64,000 nucleotides of DNA from an uncultured Fulvivirga sp. GTDB lineage: Bacteria; Bacteroidota; Bacteroidia; Cytophagales; Cyclobacteriaceae. The translations under genes were made by a program, and so were the position numbers. Positions 1-9,184 of the stretch are shown one piece after another. Within the stretch, counting starts at the first letter, position 1; each line of letters begins with the position of its first letter. The notes beneath the pieces are model-generated. The model saw only the letters and a list, made by a program, of their open reading frames with translations, did not search any database and was not told where the DNA came from. Location: contig CANMSE010000005.1 of the NCBI GenBank assembly GCA_947500555.1, positions 186,001-250,000 on the forward strand, read 5' to 3'.

Positions 1-24
1 TTAATAAATAATTGAAATTAGCTA

Positions 25-1749
25 CTAACTGAGTTTTAAGTCCGCTTCCAGATCTGAGAGTAGCTTTTGGAGTTCTACTGTTTTTGTACCAAACAATTCT
101 TTTTTCTCAAGCCCGGTATTTACGCTTAGATAAAATTTTATTTTAGGCTCAGTCCCTGAAGGTCTTGCAGATATTTTATATCCATCTTCTGTTAAAAACT
201 GTAAAACATTAGATGATGGATAATCCATTTTTGTTGAATCGTTTGTATCTAGTCTTTTTTCAATACCCGCTTGGTAATCACTTATTTTTGTGACTTTAGA
301 TCCTGCAAAATGAGTAGGAGGGTTGTTCCTGAAATCATCCATCATGGCTGCGATTTCTTGTTCTCCTTTCATACCTTTTTTTGTTATTGAGATCAGTTTT
401 TCCTGATAGTATCCAAATTTGATATACATCTCAATTAACAAATCGTATAATGATTGCCCATTATCTGCTGCATAGGCACACATTTCGGCAATCATAGCAC
501 AGGATGCAATAGCATCTTTGTCTCTAACGAAATCTCCAACCATGTAACCATAGCTTTCTTCACCACCCACTATAAATTGCTCTTTACCCTCCAATTCTCG
601 AATCAATTGGGCAATATATTTGAAGCCTGTTAACGTATTATAACAATTAACATCATAGCTACGGGCTATATCACTAATAAGATCAGTAGTTACTATTGTC
701 TTTATTGTGCACTCTTTACCTGTCAATTTATTAAGAGATTTCCATCTGCTTAGGACATAATAGGTCAACAGACTACCTGTTTGGTTACCGTTAAGGAGTA
801 TGTATTCACCATTATTATCTTTAATTGCAATCCCAACACGATCAGCATCAGGGTCAGTGGCCATGATGAGTTCGGCATTGACTTCTTTGGCTTTATCAAT
901 GGCCATTGATAAAGCTTCTTTTTCTTCGGGGTTTGGATAAACTACCGTTGGAAAGTTTCCGTCTGGCACTGACTGTTCCTCGACTAACGAGATATTTTCA
1001 AAGCCGAGCTTTTTTAAACAATCAGGAACAAGCTTATACCCAGTACCATGAATAGGAGAGTAGACAATTTTAATATCTTTCTGATTCTTGATTGCATCAG
1101 GTGAAAGTGACAATGATTTAATCTTATTCAAATACAATTCGTCTACTTCTTTTCCTATAATTTGAATTAAATCATCATTGGACTCAAATTTCACATGGTC
1201 TATGCTTTGAATAGCATTAACTTCCTGAATTACATTTTTATCATGAGGAGCTATTAATTGTGCTCCATCATTCCAATAGGCTTTATAACCATTGTATTCT
1301 TTAGGATTGTGCGAAGCCGTCAATACTACACCACTATGGCAATCTAGATGTTTAATTGTGAAAGAAAGTTCCGGAGTGGGGCGCAAGGAATCAAATAAGT
1401 ACACCTGAATGCCATTAGCTGAAAACACTCCTGCTACTATTTTAGCGAAAAAGGAACTGTTATTTCTGCTGTCATGTGCAATAGCTACTTTTAGCGATTC
1501 TTCAAGGAATGATTTTTTCAAGTAGTTGGCCAAGCCCTGAGTTGCTTTACCAATGGTATATTTATTCATTCTGTTAGAACCTATACCCATTATGCCCCTT
1601 AGACCACCAGTACCAAACTCTAAATTCTTATAAAAAGCATCAGCCAATGCTTCTTTATCATTTATGAGTTCTTGTATAGCTTGCTTATCATTCTCGTCAA
1701 TATTGCTTTGTAACCATTCATTAGCTACAGCATGTACATCTCTATTCAT
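25..1749 (-). CDS. Phosphoglucomutase/phosphomannomutase family protein
   Basis: Alpha-D-phosphohexomutase of 574 aa, a usual length for the long bacterial PGM2-type enzymes; it should interconvert hexose (or pentose) 1- and 6-phosphates in the cytoplasm. The four family signatures are visible: the phosphoserine loop TASHNPKEYNG with the catalytic Ser146, the metal loop DPDADRVG at 299-306, the sugar-binding GGEESYGY, and the C-terminal phosphate-binding RPSGTEPKIKF. Its ATG directly follows the TAA of the hpd gene with no spacing (TAAATG), so the two are probably co-transcribed and translationally coupled, although no shared pathway is obvious. Substrate preference (glucose, mannose or ribose phosphates) cannot be read from sequence. 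Confidence 0.93.
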   Translation of the reverse strand: MNRDVHAVANEWLQSNIDENDKQAIQELINDKEALADAFYKNLEFGTGGLRGIMGIGSNRMNKYTIGKATQGLANYLKKSFLEESLKVAIAHDSRNNSSFFAKIVAGVFSANGIQVYLFDSLRPTPELSFTIKHLDCHSGVVLTASHNPKEYNGYKAYWNDGAQLIAPHDKNVIQEVNAIQSIDHVKFESNDDLIQIIGKEVDELYLNKIKSLSLSPDAIKNQKDIKIVYSPIHGTGYKLVPDCLKKLGFENISLVEEQSVPDGNFPTVVYPNPEEKEALSMAIDKAKEVNAELIMATDPDADRVGIAIKDNNGEYILLNGNQTGSLLTYYVLSRWKSLNKLTGKECTIKTIVTTDLISDIARSYDVNCYNTLTGFKYIAQLIRELEGKEQFIVGGEESYGYMVGDFVRDKDAIASCAMIAEMCAYAADNGQSLYDLLIEMYIKFGYYQEKLISITKKGMKGEQEIAAMMDDFRNNPPTHFAGSKVTKISDYQAGIEKRLDTNDSTKMDYPSSNVLQFLTEDGYKISARPSGTEPKIKFYLSVNTGLEKKELFGTKTVELQKLLSDLEADLKLS

Positions 1750-2844
1750 TTATAAATTACCTCTAAGTGCTTGTTCTCTTTCTATTGCTTCGAATAATGC
1801 TTTGAAATTCCCTTTACCAAATGACTTAGCACCTTTTCTTTGAATTATTTCATAGAATAAGGTTGGGCGATCCTGAACGGGTTTTGTGAATATTTGTAGT
1901 AGGTACCCCTCATCATCCCGATCTACCAAAATATTCAGATCTTTTAATGGTTGAAGGTCTTCATCAATTTCACCAACTCTGTCCAGTAGATCATCATAAT
2001 AAGTACCAGGAACTTCCAGAAAGTCAACTCCTCGCGAACGTAACTCTGAGACTGTATGAATAATATCATCAGTTGCTACTGCTATATGTTGAACACCGGC
2101 TCCCTTGTAAAAATCAATATATTCTTCTATCTGAGACTTTTTCTTTCCTTCAGCAGGCTCATTAATGGGAAATTTAATATAACCGTTGCCATTAGATACC
2201 ACTTTAGACATAAGGGCAGTGTACTCTGTACTAATATCATTATCGTCAAAAGTTATGAGCAGCTTAAAACCCATAACATCTTCATAAAACTTGACCCATT
2301 TATTCATTTCACCCCAACCAACATTTCCTACACAATGGTCTACATATTTGAGTCCTATAGGCTTAACATCTACTTGCGAAGACTTAGGTATAAAACCTGG
2401 AAGAAAAGGTCCGGTGTATTTAGATCTATCTACAAACGTATGGACAGTGTCTCCATAAGTTTGGATAGACGCAATAACCACTTCACCATTTTCATCTTTA
2501 ATTGTAGTTGGTTCTTGTACACTTATCGCACCTCTGCTAGTAGTTTCTTTATAAGCACTTTCAGCATCATCAACCCATAATGCTAACGTTTTAACGCCAT
2601 CGCCATGCTTATTTACATGCTTGTTTATTTCTGAATCAGGAATCAGAGAAGATGTTAGAACCAGACGAAATTTATCCTGTATCAATACATAACTTACTCT
2701 ATCTTTCACACCTGTTTCTGGGCCGGCATATGCTACAAGCTTGAACCCAAATGCATTTTGATAATACATTGCTGACTGTTTAGCATTTCCTACATAAAAT
2801 TCGATATGATCAGTGCCTTTTAATGGTAAAAAATCTTCTTGCAT
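1750..2844 (-). CDS. hpd: 4-hydroxyphenylpyruvate dioxygenase
   Basis: Fe(II)-dependent dioxygenase converting 4-hydroxyphenylpyruvate to homogentisate in tyrosine catabolism. The 364 aa protein has the two vicinal-oxygen-chelate domains (about 10-150 and 165-335). The expected iron ligands are present: His170 (DHCVGNV), His253 (GVQHIAVATDD) and Glu332 (FYEIIQR). The C-terminal gating helix region KSFGKGNFKALFEAIE is also conserved, so the enzyme looks complete. It is the first gene of a pair with the downstream phosphohexomutase. Homogentisate dioxygenase is not in this window; the FAH-family protein at 31461-32072 is distant and too short to be assigned confidently to the same pathway. Confidence 0.96.
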   Translation of the reverse strand: MQEDFLPLKGTDHIEFYVGNAKQSAMYYQNAFGFKLVAYAGPETGVKDRVSYVLIQDKFRLVLTSSLIPDSEINKHVNKHGDGVKTLALWVDDAESAYKETTSRGAISVQEPTTIKDENGEVVIASIQTYGDTVHTFVDRSKYTGPFLPGFIPKSSQVDVKPIGLKYVDHCVGNVGWGEMNKWVKFYEDVMGFKLLITFDDNDISTEYTALMSKVVSNGNGYIKFPINEPAEGKKKSQIEEYIDFYKGAGVQHIAVATDDIIHTVSELRSRGVDFLEVPGTYYDDLLDRVGEIDEDLQPLKDLNILVDRDDEGYLLQIFTKPVQDRPTLFYEIIQRKGAKSFGKGNFKALFEAIEREQALRGNL

Positions 2845-2974
2845 GTTGATTTGATTTATTGATTAGTAAAATTAGGCTATTACCTTGTTGATCAAAAATA
2901 TTTCTTTTATTCACATTGCCATTCCAAAGGTTTATTGAGAATATTGAGGAGTCAAATAATCGGACTCATTGAAT

Positions 2975-3379
2975 ATGGACTTAGCAAAACTCAACGAATC
3001 AATTATTGCATTGATAAAAACTAAATCAGCATTAAAAGCATTGAATTTTAATGATGAACGTTATGATGATATTGAGGATGATTTGCATGAGCTGGAAGAT
3101 GATTTCATGACCAACTTTGCTAGCTATCTTGAAGAGGCTTTACATGATGTGCATGATGAGTATTGTCCGGATAATGATGTACTTCTACCAATAGCCTACG
3201 TGCCGAGTCAGGCTAAAATTACGGATGATACTTATGAGGTTATTGAAGGTGAGGGGGTATATGTAGATGTAGATGATTATGAAGAAGTGGAGACAAAATT
3301 ATTGATATTACCCAATCCGGCACGACTCATTCTTAGCTTAGGAAAAGGCAGAAATGAAGTAGTTTGGACCGCTCAATAA
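2975..3379 (+). CDS. Acidic conserved hypothetical protein
   Basis: Unrecognised soluble protein of about 134 aa, strongly acidic in its first half (a D/E-rich helix around ERYDDIEDDLHELEDDF), with no signal peptide or membrane segment. The ATG at 2975 (MDLAKLNES) is preferred; a TTG two codons upstream at 2969 is an alternative. The C-terminal half contains short beta-like segments (VEGEGVYVDVDD, ETKLLILPNPARLIL). It runs convergently into trpS with a 7-bp overlap of the 3' ends. No function is proposed. Confidence 0.75.
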   Translation: MDLAKLNESIIALIKTKSALKALNFNDERYDDIEDDLHELEDDFMTNFASYLEEALHDVHDEYCPDNDVLLPIAYVPSQAKITDDTYEVIEGEGVYVDVDDYEEVETKLLILPNPARLILSLGKGRNEVVWTAQ

Positions 3380-4341
3380 CCTAGTTTATTTTTCACTTTG
3401 CTCAATACTTCTTGAGCTATAACTCGGGCTTTTTCTTCTCCCTGGCTAAGTTTCTTATCAATTTCTGAGGTGTTGTTCATGTAGTAGCTAAAAGTTTCAC
3501 GCTCACTTTTAAATCTTTGAACGATAAGCTCAAATAATGCCTGTTTTGCATGTCCATAACCGTAGTTACCCCCTTCATAATTCTGACGCATTTCACTTAT
3601 TTGACTTTCTGTCCCTAGAAGCCTATATATTGAAAATACATTACATTTATCAGGGTTTTTAGGCTCCTCCATGGGCGTGCTATCTGTTATTATTGACATC
3701 ACTTGCTTTCTAAGTGGTTTATCCTCTAAAAAAATGTCTATAGTATTCCCGTAAGATTTACTCATTTTCTGACCGTCTGTTCCCGGTACGGTCATTACGC
3801 GTTCATCTATTTTGGCTTCTGGCAGTACAAAAACTTCACCGTACTTATTGTTAAATGTACTGGCAATATCACGTGCCATTTCCAAATGTTGCTTTTGATC
3901 TTTCCCTACAGGCACAAATTCTGCATTGTACATTATAATGTCGGCTGTCATCAAAACAGGGTAGGTGAATAACCCAGCGTTAACATCGGATAATTTGTCA
4001 GACTTTTCTTTAAAAGAGTGTGCATTAGCAAGCATCGGATAAGGAGTGAAACAATTGAGGTACCATGTCAATTCGCATACTTCCGGTATGCGCGACTGTC
4101 GGTAAAAAATATTCTTTTCAGTATCAAATCCAAAGGCCAACCAAGCTGCTGCAGTGGCATTTATATTATCTATTCTTACCTGGGCATCTTTTATTGTTGT
4201 AAGAGAATGTAAGTCAGCAATAAAAAAAAGAGATTCGTTTTTTTCGCTCTTTGAAAGCTCCATTCCAGGTAAAATTGCACCTAAAATATTACCCAAATGG
4301 GGTCTTCCACTACTTTGTATTCCTGTTAAAATTCTTGCCAT
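3373..4341 (-). CDS. trpS: Tryptophan--tRNA ligase
   Basis: Class I aminoacyl-tRNA synthetase charging tRNA-Trp, 322 aa, the normal size for bacterial TrpS. The HIGH-type ATP motif is PHLG at 14-17 and the second motif KMSKS lies at 192-196, preceded by the usual GTDGQ. The segment DQKQHLEMARDIA is characteristic of the TrpS fold. The ATG start gives MARILTGIQSSGRPHLGN, the expected N-terminus with no extra residues. It is a single gene whose 3' end overlaps the convergent acidic protein gene. Confidence 0.97.
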   Translation of the reverse strand: MARILTGIQSSGRPHLGNILGAILPGMELSKSEKNESLFFIADLHSLTTIKDAQVRIDNINATAAAWLAFGFDTEKNIFYRQSRIPEVCELTWYLNCFTPYPMLANAHSFKEKSDKLSDVNAGLFTYPVLMTADIIMYNAEFVPVGKDQKQHLEMARDIASTFNNKYGEVFVLPEAKIDERVMTVPGTDGQKMSKSYGNTIDIFLEDKPLRKQVMSIITDSTPMEEPKNPDKCNVFSIYRLLGTESQISEMRQNYEGGNYGYGHAKQALFELIVQRFKSERETFSYYMNNTSEIDKKLSQGEEKARVIAQEVLSKVKNKLGY

Positions 4342-4455
4342 TGCCTACCTTAAATATAATTTTCACAATTATAAGGCTTGTTGACTGATTGTTAAAGCTA
4401 TATGTTCAACCAGTTTTTATTAATGATTGTATAATTTAGCAAAAAGATAAAATAT

Positions 4456-5541
4456 ATGAGATTATTAATCCCGTTGATTCTTTGCATTTGCGCTTTTGAT
4501 GAAATATTTGCTCAACATGTCCAGACGATTGAATTTACAGAAACAACTCATGATTTTGGACTAATCAAGGAAGTAGATGGTCCAGTCACTCACGAGTTTA
4601 AATTTACGAACAATGGTACTGAGCCACTAACAATAACAAATGTCAAAACCTCCTGTGGGTGTACTACTCCTGGATGGACCAAAGAGGCTGTCAGTCCAGG
4701 AGAAACCGGGTTTATTCAAGCACAATATAATCCGACAAATCGGCCCGGTAGATTCAATAAATCTTTGACTATTAGCAATTCTATTTCTGACCCTATCAGA
4801 TTGTACATAAGAGGTGAAGTGAGCCCAAAACAAAAGTCTCCAGAAGAAGAGTTGCCTACGGAACTTGGAGCCTTAAGAATGCAGTATCGTTCTCTCAACA
4901 TGGGTAAAGTTTATGTGAATAGAGAAGCAATAACTAAAAAATTCAAGGTGTACAATCAGTCTGAGCAGGATGTTATAATTTCAAAAGAAATAAAAAAACC
5001 AGATCACATTGCTGTTGAGTTTGATGCTGATACGATAAGATCTAAGAAGACGACTTACCTTTCTATAACCTATGATGCCGGCCTTAAAGATGATTTAGGA
5101 TTTATGAATGACAGCTTTGAATTTCAAACCAATGAACCTGACGGTGAGAATATTAAGCAGATTACTGTTTTTGCTTCTCTACAGGAATATTTTCCTCCTT
5201 TGAATGCTGAAGAACTGGCAAAAGCACCACGACTAGAAATTGAGCAAGCTACAGTGGACTTGGGTCGTTTGAAAAATGGAGAAAAAGTAAAAAAGACAAT
5301 TTCATTGTCGAATATTGGTGGAAGTGAATTGAGCATTCGCAAACTCAGCCCAAATTGTACTTGTCTATCTGCTTCAATAAAGAATAATTCGATTGAATCT
5401 GGAGGTAAAGAAAACCTTGAAATTGTTTTTGATTCAAATGGAAGGATAGGGAATCAGCAAAAATCTCTGACTGTTTATTCTAATGACCCTAAACAATCGG
5501 CCCAAAGAATAACTATTAAAGCCTATGTGGAAGAGAAGTAG
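4456..5541 (+). CDS. DUF1573 domain-containing exported protein
   Basis: Exported protein of 361 aa with a cleavable signal peptide (hydrophobic LLIPLILCICAF, probable cut after FAQ near residue 20). It carries two clear DUF1573 Ig-like modules, at about 27-125 (HDFGLIKEVDGPVTHEFKF, with CGCTTP) and 262-358 (VDLGRLKNGEKVKKTISLSN, with CTCLSA). A more diverged middle module at about 150-240 lacks the cysteine motif. Such proteins are common in Bacteroidota and are thought to be periplasmic or surface adhesion/scaffold proteins; the exact role is unknown. It stands alone, convergent with the PPK2 pair. Confidence 0.85.
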   Translation: MRLLIPLILCICAFDEIFAQHVQTIEFTETTHDFGLIKEVDGPVTHEFKFTNNGTEPLTITNVKTSCGCTTPGWTKEAVSPGETGFIQAQYNPTNRPGRFNKSLTISNSISDPIRLYIRGEVSPKQKSPEEELPTELGALRMQYRSLNMGKVYVNREAITKKFKVYNQSEQDVIISKEIKKPDHIAVEFDADTIRSKKTTYLSITYDAGLKDDLGFMNDSFEFQTNEPDGENIKQITVFASLQEYFPPLNAEELAKAPRLEIEQATVDLGRLKNGEKVKKTISLSNIGGSELSIRKLSPNCTCLSASIKNNSIESGGKENLEIVFDSNGRIGNQQKSLTVYSNDPKQSAQRITIKAYVEEK

Positions 5542-5553
5542 TTCACGTATAAT

Positions 5554-6357
5554 CTACACTTTTTCTACAGTCGCTTTACCTTCATAATCGACACTCTCAA
5601 GTATATGACTTATGACTTGTACTCTGGCTACAGTTTTTTTATTTGCCTGAATGATTACCCAAGGGTTTAATTTAGTATTAGTTTCGTTGAACATGCGTTC
5701 TTTATATTCAGTATAGACATCCCAAAGCTCTTGTGCTTTTCGATCTACTGCAGACAGTTTCCACATTTTTAGTGGATTGTTCTTAATATCCTCAAAACGT
5801 CTTGCTTGTTCTTCCTTGGTTATCGAGAAATAGTATTTCAACAATATGATACCATCATTTACCAGCATGCTTTCAAAACTATTAACTTCCATCATAAATC
5901 TCTCATACTCTTCTTGTGTACAGAAACCATTGACGGGCTCTACGACAGCTCGATTATACCAACTTCTATCAAACAAGGTAATATTGCCTGGGTTAGGGAG
6001 GTTTTTGGCATATCGTTGAAAGTACCATTGGCCTTTTTCCTCATTCGTTGGTTTGGGCAGAGCCAGAACTTGATAGTGCCTTGGGTTCAGATGATGAGTC
6101 ATCCTCCTTATGGCACCACCCTTACCAGCAGAATCACGGCCTTCAAAGAGAATACAAATTCGTTTTTTTTCTTTAATCGCCCATGTTTGTAACTTAATCA
6201 ACTCTACTTGTTGATTTTCTAACTGCTTTTCATATTTTATGTATCTCAAGGCCTTTTCAGGCTGAATATTATCGCCTTGGCGAAGCATTATTTCTAGTGC
6301 ATCGGTCGAATTGAGTATTTTTAATTCTTTTTCAGAATATGTTCTGTCGGATTTCAT
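5554..6357 (-). CDS. ppk2: PPK2 family polyphosphate kinase (copy A)
   Basis: Polyphosphate kinase 2 transfers phosphate between polyphosphate and nucleotides. The 267 aa protein has Walker A EGRDSAGKG at 72-80, Walker B FDRSWYNR at 129-136, and the lid region EEQARRFEDIKNNPLKMWKL, so all catalytic elements look intact. It lies 2 bp downstream of a second PPK2 gene on the same strand, so the pair is almost certainly one transcript from a duplication. Whether it prefers NDP to NTP synthesis, the reverse reaction, or AMP is not decidable here. The gene downstream on the + strand (DUF1573) is convergent. Confidence 0.92.
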   Translation of the reverse strand: MKSDRTYSEKELKILNSTDALEIMLRQGDNIQPEKALRYIKYEKQLENQQVELIKLQTWAIKEKKRICILFEGRDSAGKGGAIRRMTHHLNPRHYQVLALPKPTNEEKGQWYFQRYAKNLPNPGNITLFDRSWYNRAVVEPVNGFCTQEEYERFMMEVNSFESMLVNDGIILLKYYFSITKEEQARRFEDIKNNPLKMWKLSAVDRKAQELWDVYTEYKERMFNETNTKLNPWVIIQANKKTVARVQVISHILESVDYEGKATVEKV

Positions 6358-6359
6358 AG

Positions 6360-7238
6360 TTAATCGAGGTTATAGATGGAACGATGAAAACGCATAGCGA
6401 CATTAGGGTCCGGTAATACTCTAATATTGGCTTCTTTTTTACCTTCATACTCGAAGGTCGACAACAAGTGACGTATACTTTCTAAACGAGCGGTTCTTTT
6501 TTCATTGGTTTTAACAATAGTCCAAGGACTGAAAGAAGTATGTGTTCTTGCAAACATTTGTTCTTTGTAATACGTGTATTTGTCCCATAGCAATTGACCT
6601 TTTTCATCTACAGGGCTCAACTTCCACCGTTTCAGAGGATTTGCTCTCCTTTTTGAAAATCGTTTTTCTTGCTCGTCCTTATCAATCGAAAACCAAAATT
6701 TGATCAGATGAACTCCATCTTCAAACAACATATGTTCAAATTCAGAGACTTGCCTCATAAACTGTTGGTACTGCTCTTCGTCACAAAAGCCCATAACAGG
6801 CTCCACAACAGCCCGATTGTACCAACTCCTATCAAAAAAAACTATTTCTCCCATATTTGGCAATACACCGATATAGCGTCTAAAATACCACTGACCCATT
6901 TCCAGATCTGTAGGTCTTGAAAGAGCTACCACTCGCATAGTCCGAGGGTTTAGGTGCTCAGAGAATCTCTTAATAGCACCTCCTTTACCAGCAGCATCAC
7001 GACCTTCAAAAATAACTGCGACTCTTTTATTATTTTTTTTTACCCAGTGCTGGAGTTTTACCAATTGGATTTGAAGCTCATTTAATTGCTTATTATAACT
7101 ATGATTAAACAGGGCTTTTTCAAGAGATTCACCTTTTTTAGAAAAAGCTTCCTCAAGATCGCTTCTAGTTTTAATTGACTCGAGGTTTACGTTGTCTAAT
7201 ACAAAATTGCTAGTCGCTTCTTCTATTTGTTCGCTCAA
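6360..7238 (-). CDS. ppk2: PPK2 family polyphosphate kinase (copy B)
   Basis: Second PPK2 of 292 aa, with Walker A EGRDAAGKG at 78-86, Walker B FDRSWYNR at 135-142, and lid residues DEQEKRFSKRRANPLKRWKL. Compared with copy A it has about 20 extra N-terminal residues and clearly diverged lid and C-terminal sequences, suggesting an old duplication with possible substrate specialisation. The start is a TTG at 7238; I see no suitable in-frame ATG before the conserved helical N-terminal region. It lies 22 bp downstream of a small lipoprotein gene. A Ppx/GppA phosphatase that could degrade polyphosphate is encoded at 17377-18267. Confidence 0.91.
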   Translation of the reverse strand: MSEQIEEATSNFVLDNVNLESIKTRSDLEEAFSKKGESLEKALFNHSYNKQLNELQIQLVKLQHWVKKNNKRVAVIFEGRDAAGKGGAIKRFSEHLNPRTMRVVALSRPTDLEMGQWYFRRYIGVLPNMGEIVFFDRSWYNRAVVEPVMGFCDEEQYQQFMRQVSEFEHMLFEDGVHLIKFWFSIDKDEQEKRFSKRRANPLKRWKLSPVDEKGQLLWDKYTYYKEQMFARTHTSFSPWTIVKTNEKRTARLESIRHLLSTFEYEGKKEANIRVLPDPNVAMRFHRSIYNLD

Positions 7239-7260
7239 TGTATTGTGAGTTTTAGTTTAA

Positions 7261-7809
7261 TTAAATACCCAATTCAGAAGTTAGATAATATTGCCCATCT
7301 ACTTTAATAATTGTGAAATCAATGAGAAGTTCATATTCCATTTCTATTGGCACGAATACTTCATATAATTCCAAAGGGTGATACTCTCCACCTTTGTATT
7401 CAGTGTAATCCATATCAGCCAGTACTACTTTGTCTAAATCAATACTTTTAGAATCATAGTAGTTCAACAGGTTATCAAAGTATTCTTTTTCTTCATGAAG
7501 GCTAAAACCGTATTCGTGTAGAAACTCCTTTCTTATAGTAGAGTCTTCAATAAGCTCCGCCTGACTCATTTCTAATTCTTCAGTCATTACGTGACTATAG
7601 TATGAGTCATAATCTTTTTGTTTTAGAGACTCTACTACTGATGCAGCTAATTCTTCAATAGTATCAAAACCAGATATTTCTACTGCATCTGTAGTTTGTT
7701 CCTCTGTAGAGGCTTCTTCTATTTTTTCGTTTGCAGCTTCCTTTTTGTTGGAACAGCTAATCAGGATGGATGCAAAAATTAGAGTATAGATAATTTTCAT
7801 GGAATTCAT
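7261..7809 (-). CDS. Small acidic lipoprotein
   Basis: Predicted lipoprotein of 182 aa: signal peptide MKIIYTLIFASILISC with a lipobox ending at Cys19, followed by a highly acidic linker (KEAANEKIEEASTEEQ). The remaining domain (about 50-180) has no family I can name; it ends in beta-like segments (MEYELLIDFTIIKVDGQYYL) reminiscent of small NTF2- or DUF4878-like periplasmic domains, but this is only an impression. ATG starts at 7809 and 7800 are both possible. It is probably the first gene of the operon with the two PPK2 genes (22-bp gap), though a functional link is not evident. Confidence 0.72.
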   Translation of the reverse strand: MNSMKIIYTLIFASILISCSNKKEAANEKIEEASTEEQTTDAVEISGFDTIEELAASVVESLKQKDYDSYYSHVMTEELEMSQAELIEDSTIRKEFLHEYGFSLHEEKEYFDNLLNYYDSKSIDLDKVVLADMDYTEYKGGEYHPLELYEVFVPIEMEYELLIDFTIIKVDGQYYLTSELGI

Positions 7810-7850
7810 AGTTTAGTTTGAATCCATGAAACTATGGATAAGTCTATAAA

Positions 7851-7882
7851 CAATCAAGGGCAGTTCCTACTGCCCTTGATTG
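7851..7882 (-). terminator. Rho-independent terminator downstream of gcdH
   Basis: A perfect 14-bp inverted repeat (7851-7864 with 7869-7882) encloses a TCCT tetraloop; on the minus strand it is followed by a short TTTATAG stretch. It lies 18 bp past the gcdH stop codon. The U-tract is weak, but stem strength and position support termination. Confidence 0.7.
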
Positions 7883-7900
7883 TTATAAAATTATAGAACC

Positions 7901-9115
7901 TTATTGAAAGGCTGGTATTCCTGTAATATCAGCACCTAAAATTAATAAGTGAATATCATGAGTGCCTTCGTATGTCACTACCGATTCAAGGTTCATCATA
8001 TGTCTCATCATTGGGTATTCACCCGTTATACCCATTCCTCCATGAATTTGACGAGCTTCTCTAGCAATTCTAAGAGCCATTTCTACAGAATTTCGTTTGG
8101 CCATAGATATTTGAGGAGTTGTCGCAGTTCCGGCATCCATCATTTTACCAAGCTTCCAATTAAGTAATTGTGCTTTGGTAATTTCAGTAAGCATCTCAGC
8201 TAGTTTCTTCTGTATTAATTGAAAAGAGCCTATTGGCTTACCAAACTGTATACGTTCAGCGGCATATCTTCGTGCTGAGTCATAGCAATCCATGGCTGCA
8301 CCTATTGCACCCCATGCTATTCCATAACGCGCAGAATCAAGGCACATCATTGGAGCACCTAAACCACTTTTGCCAGGAAGCAAATTCTCTTTCGGAACCT
8401 TAACATTGTCAAAGACTAATTCACCTGTAGTACTGGCACGAAGTGACCACTTACCATGCGTTTCCGGGGTACTGAAACCCTCCATCTCTCGTTCAACAAT
8501 TAGTCCATGAATTCTTCCGTCTTCGTTTTTTGCCCATACTACTGCTATATCAGCTTTTGGTGAATTGGATATCCACATTTTGGCGCCATTTAAGAGATAA
8601 TGATCACCCATATCTTTGTAATTGGTGACCATACCACTTGGGTTAGAACCGTGATCTGGTTCTGTGAGACCAAAACATCCCAAATACTCTCCAGAAGCCA
8701 ATTTAGGTAGGTACTTATTTCTCTGTTCTTCAGAGCCAAACTTATATATAGGATACATTACTAACGAACCTTGAACAGAAGCAGTTGATCTCATTCCAGA
8801 ATCACCACGTTCAATTTCTTGCATCAGAAGACCATAGGAAATATAGTCTAAACCGCCTCCACCATATTGTTCTGGTATGGTTGGACCAAAAGCACCTACA
8901 TCTCCAAATTTCTTCACAATTTCATAAGGAAAATGAGCCTTTTCGCACCAGTCTTCTATATAAGGACTAATTTCTTTTTTAACGAAATCACGGATGGAGC
9001 TTCTAATTAGCTTGTGTTCTTCCGTTAATAAATCGTCAATATTGTAAAAATCTGGCGACTCGAATAAGTCATTGTTAGCCTTCTTATTAGTATCCTTTGC
9101 AATCGTTGTAGACAT
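7901..9115 (-). CDS. gcdH: Glutaryl-CoA dehydrogenase
   Basis: FAD-dependent acyl-CoA dehydrogenase of 404 aa that should oxidise and decarboxylate glutaryl-CoA to crotonyl-CoA in lysine/tryptophan catabolism, passing electrons to ETF. The sequence follows glutaryl-CoA dehydrogenase rather than straight-chain enzymes: RSTASVQGSLVMYPIYKFG, ARYGIAWGAIGA, QLIQKKLADMLTEIT-like and TYEGTHDIHLLILGADITG. Glu383 in TYEGTHDIH is the catalytic base by family alignment. Its likely electron acceptor, ETF, is encoded at 42591-44317. It is divergent from tryptophan dioxygenase across a 69-bp gap, which puts two steps of aromatic catabolism side by side. Confidence 0.92.
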   Translation of the reverse strand: MSTTIAKDTNKKANNDLFESPDFYNIDDLLTEEHKLIRSSIRDFVKKEISPYIEDWCEKAHFPYEIVKKFGDVGAFGPTIPEQYGGGGLDYISYGLLMQEIERGDSGMRSTASVQGSLVMYPIYKFGSEEQRNKYLPKLASGEYLGCFGLTEPDHGSNPSGMVTNYKDMGDHYLLNGAKMWISNSPKADIAVVWAKNEDGRIHGLIVEREMEGFSTPETHGKWSLRASTTGELVFDNVKVPKENLLPGKSGLGAPMMCLDSARYGIAWGAIGAAMDCYDSARRYAAERIQFGKPIGSFQLIQKKLAEMLTEITKAQLLNWKLGKMMDAGTATTPQISMAKRNSVEMALRIAREARQIHGGMGITGEYPMMRHMMNLESVVTYEGTHDIHLLILGADITGIPAFQ

Positions 9116-9144
9116 GGATATTTGGGTTATTCGTATTTAAAATT

Positions 9145-9152
9145 CAAATTTA
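9145..9152 (-). promoter_or_regulatory. Possible -7 element of the gcdH promoter
   Basis: TAAATTTG on the minus strand matches the Bacteroidota -7 consensus TAnnTTTG, about 30 bp upstream of the gcdH ATG. No TTG at the expected -33 spacing is evident, so this is tentative. Confidence 0.3.
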
Positions 9153-9184
9153 CGCAAGGTTAAAACATATATTGTAAAACGTCC

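Noticed and set aside
2056..2580. Open frame of 174 codons antisense to hpd
   Set aside because: It lies fully inside hpd on the other strand; its translation has no recognisable motif and hpd is complete.
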